The notes beneath the pieces were generated by a model. The model saw only the letters and a list, made by a program, of their open reading frames with translations. It did not search any database and had not been told where the DNA came from. This document shows, in pieces, positions 8,523-10,542 of a stretch of DNA of 10,542 bases. The position numbers and the translations under genes are program-made. Position 1 is the first letter of the stretch; each line of letters begins with the position of its first letter. The stretch comes from Phoronis ovalis. Lineage: Eukaryota > Phoronida > Phoronidae. Location: the NCBI GenBank assembly GCA_028565635.1, contig JAOXYB010062513.1, positions 1-10,542 of the forward strand, in the 5' to 3' direction.

Positions 8523-10070
8523 CTAGTTATTTTTCTCTAAAAAGTCGTCCAGTGAAGGAGTTAGATTCACTTCGATTTTCTGAACTGGTTTACTTTTAAT
8601 ATGAACCTCATTCAGCTCTCTAGGATAACTGTTCTTGCGAGTCGCCATTTTAGTTAGATCACCTCGTTCCCCTTCAAAGTATTCGTTACCATAATCTTTA
8701 GCTAACTGAACACGAACGAAATCCCATTCCGTAGCGCCACTTTGAGGATAGTTATCTGCTGAACTATTAGCAGCCGGCTCAATTTCTGCATTTAGAAAAT
8801 TTAGACTTCTTTGCAAATGTTCATCTAACTCCGCTGGTTCATACAAATCTTCATCACTAGAGTTTCCAGAGATATAAGAAACTATATCAAAACCCTCTAA
8901 AACAGGATCTGCATAATCGTGTTTTAATAAATCTTTTCTTGGTACATGTACTTCGGGACCTTTTAATTTGGAATTATTTTTTCTTAAATCTTTTCTTAGT
9001 TCCCCCATGTATAGTTGTTTCGAATTTGATGAACCTTTTGACTTTATTCCATCTGTACAATAATTTGAACTGGTTGATGATCCAAAAGTTGTAACATTAT
9101 CCTCAATGCCCAGTTTATAGTCAAACTTGTTGTATTTACTTCCAATATAACCATCAGCTGGTTTGCAATATCGTATAATCCATTCTACATTTTGCTTTAC
9201 ATTTCCTGTGGTTTTGATCCGACATCTCATTACATCTTGTATGCTGTATGTACCATACGTTTCTGCTAACTTGTCATGTATATCTTGAACTATATCCATC
9301 TCACACGATGCAACAAAGCAACAAAAATAGACCTTCGCAACAGCTTCTTGATTTACGTCACCTTCAAGCACTAAAACTGCCGGTGCATGTACATATCTAT
9401 ATCCCATAATTTCAAATATTTCAATTGCATTAACTGTGTACGGGTCAATATGGATCTTAAAGAATCCCCCATAAGTCTGAAATAAATGAATATGATCATA
9501 ATCTATATAACATGTAATATACAAATTAAATGACAGATAAGAAAATGCTTAATGCACAATATAAACAACACTTATGTACTAGGATGTAGATAATATGACT
9601 GTAGGTACAAACACAAGTTATATCTAGGTCAAGCCTATCTATTGTTGTAATTATTATACCAGGCACGGTTTATTAATTAATCATTTTGAATCAATTAGGT
9701 CAGCAATCAATATATATTTTACCTTAATATTTCGATATTCATGTTTCCAAGGTTGATCCAAAAGATGCTTAGCATATTGCCCAATTGACATTAAAGCTTT
9801 TGCAAAACGTTGAGGTGAGAAATATTTTAGTTTTACAGAATCATCTAAGATTTTGAAAAATTGAGGAAAAAAGAACTTGATGTTGTGAGGTGTAGTTGCA
9901 AGCCAATCGTTAACATTAGAATATAGGTCGCTTATATTCTGTTGATCTTCCCGAGCTCCACTTGTGCTACAGCATAGAACTAATATTACAGTCTTGAATT
10001 TTCGGAACAATATATCCCTTTTATGTCCACGGCTACTCATGTTTCCAATTTCAGTAATTCGATCATCCAT
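8523..10070 (-). CDS. SPATA2: SPATA2-like PUB-domain adaptor (two exons, 433 aa)
   Basis: Exon A (10070-9723) and exon B (9476-8523) flank a 246-bp intron with GT at 9722-9721 and AG at 9478-9477, phase 0. The junction PWKHEYRNIK / TYGGFF matches the vertebrate SPATA2 pattern PWKKEFRSIK-TYTGPF. The N-terminal DILFRKF and the later EIFEIMGY also fit. Residues ~20-225 form the PUB-type domain that in vertebrate SPATA2 binds the deubiquitinase CYLD. NSSDEDLYEPAELDE (from residue 321) matches the PUB-interacting motif by which SPATA2 and OTULIN bind HOIP of the LUBAC ubiquitin ligase. Residues ~230-315 look like a charged linker. The protein is shorter than human SPATA2 (520 aa) and has no cysteine-rich C-terminal zinc-finger-like region. 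An in-frame stop 18 bases upstream supports the ATG. Likely cytoplasmic. An uncalled 3' exon could change the C-terminus. Confidence 0.85.
9477..9722 (-). other. Intron of the SPATA2-like gene
   Basis: The donor is AAG|GTAAAA and the acceptor TTATTTCAG|ACT on the minus strand. Both exon frames run on into the intron for a few codons before stopping, but only the spliced form restores the conserved PUB-domain sequence across the junction. Confidence 0.85.
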
Positions 10071-10114
10071 TTTGACCTTTCCAGATTATGTCAACAGTTG
10101 CAATCTGTTTACAC
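10071..10114 (-). promoter_or_regulatory. Probable 5' UTR with a possible splice acceptor
   Basis: On the minus strand, AATTTCAG|GTG ends at 10115, 44 bases before the ATG. This would make the coding start part of a second exon with an untranslated first exon further upstream. The pyrimidine tract is weak, so the acceptor is tentative. Confidence 0.3.
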
Positions 10115-10468
10115 CTGAAATTATTAAATATGTATCATCTATCCAGCTATCCCTCAGTGTGTACCTATAGTTTGCTATCACGATAAAGTCACATTATTTC
10201 GTACGATATAGATATTTGCATGCCAGCTGTTTGCAGATTTCCATTTAAATGTAATCGTTAAAGTAGAACAAATTAAGAACATAATATTATCGATTAGAAT
10301 GTCAATGGTCCCAACCTATTATCTCAGCAGCTAAACACAAGGCACGCAGATGCATGATCACACATTAATTTAATAACCAACATTTTATTTCTTGTAAAAC
10401 TTATCAGAACCGCATCGATCGTGTATAAATATATATTTTGGAAAACATATAAAATTCAACGTTATAAA
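10115..10468. other. Upstream region of the SPATA2-like gene
   Basis: AT-rich and without recognisable coding sequence, RNA gene or clear core promoter on the minus strand. The promoter or first exon of the SPATA2-like gene may lie here or beyond the right-hand repeat. Confidence 0.5.
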
Positions 10469-10542
10469 CTAGATAGCCTTTTAGCAAAGGCAGGGTTGCT
10501 CATATTGGCTTTTATGAATGTTAAATGACCTCCAATCTACCT
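10469..10542 (-). mobile_element. Second Helitron-like 3' end, inverted (partial)
   Basis: Read on the minus strand it shows GCAACC, the same perfect hairpin GCCTTT-GCTA-AAAGGC (10491-10476), three bases, CTAG (10472-10469) and a following T. It is the inverted counterpart of the copy ending at 248. The body extends past the right edge of the window. The family assignment is inference, as for the left copy. Confidence 0.45.

Noticed and set aside
9681-9722. Extension of SPATA2-like exon A past the splice donor to a stop at 9681
   Set aside because: The extra residues have no match in the family, while splicing at AAG|GTAAAA restores the conserved junction.
9964-10170. 68-codon plus-strand open frame
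   Set aside because: It is antisense to the first coding exon of the SPATA2-like gene and is explained by that gene.

Overview
The window looks like AT-rich nuclear DNA from an invertebrate animal. A bivalve or other mollusc is the best guess. The reasons are split genes with GT..AG introns, a fibrinogen-domain (FReD) gene joined to a PAN/apple-like N-terminal module, a second decayed FReD copy beside it, and dense small DNA transposons. I could not run a database search, so the taxon and all family names rest on motif recognition.

Layout. 1-248: tail of a Helitron-like element running off the left edge. 249-788: upstream region with small hairpins and a possible TATA box. 789-5174 (+): a five-exon secreted PAN + FReD lectin-like gene. 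Every splice site and intron phase is preserved, yet it carries three in-frame stops and one frameshift, so I call it an unprocessed pseudogene. Its intron 2 holds a 1.18-kb inverted-repeat transposon (2214-3394) and its intron 4 a 456-bp foldback element with a 9-bp target duplication (4214-4669). 5175-6349: no gene seen. 6358-6660: a compact inverted-repeat element with an 8-bp target duplication and five internal ~32-bp tandem units. 6875-8096 (+): remains of a second FReD copy (PAN piece, exon 3 piece, nearly whole exon 4), interrupted by the 3' end of a dead LINE (7237-7649). 8097-8522: spacer with a poly(A) signal for the gene that follows.

8523-10070 (-): the one gene in the window that looks intact. 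It is a two-exon SPATA2-like protein of 433 residues with a PUB domain and, near residue 324, a PUB-interacting motif (core DLY). In vertebrates SPATA2 bridges the deubiquitinase CYLD to HOIP/LUBAC in TNF and innate immune signalling. 10469-10542: a second Helitron-like end, opposite in orientation to the first.

The FReD copies and the SPATA2-like gene run tail to tail. There is no sign that they work together beyond both families being linked to immunity. The main story is a decaying tandem FReD array colonised by several different, mostly non-autonomous mobile elements, next to a conserved ubiquitin-signalling adaptor.
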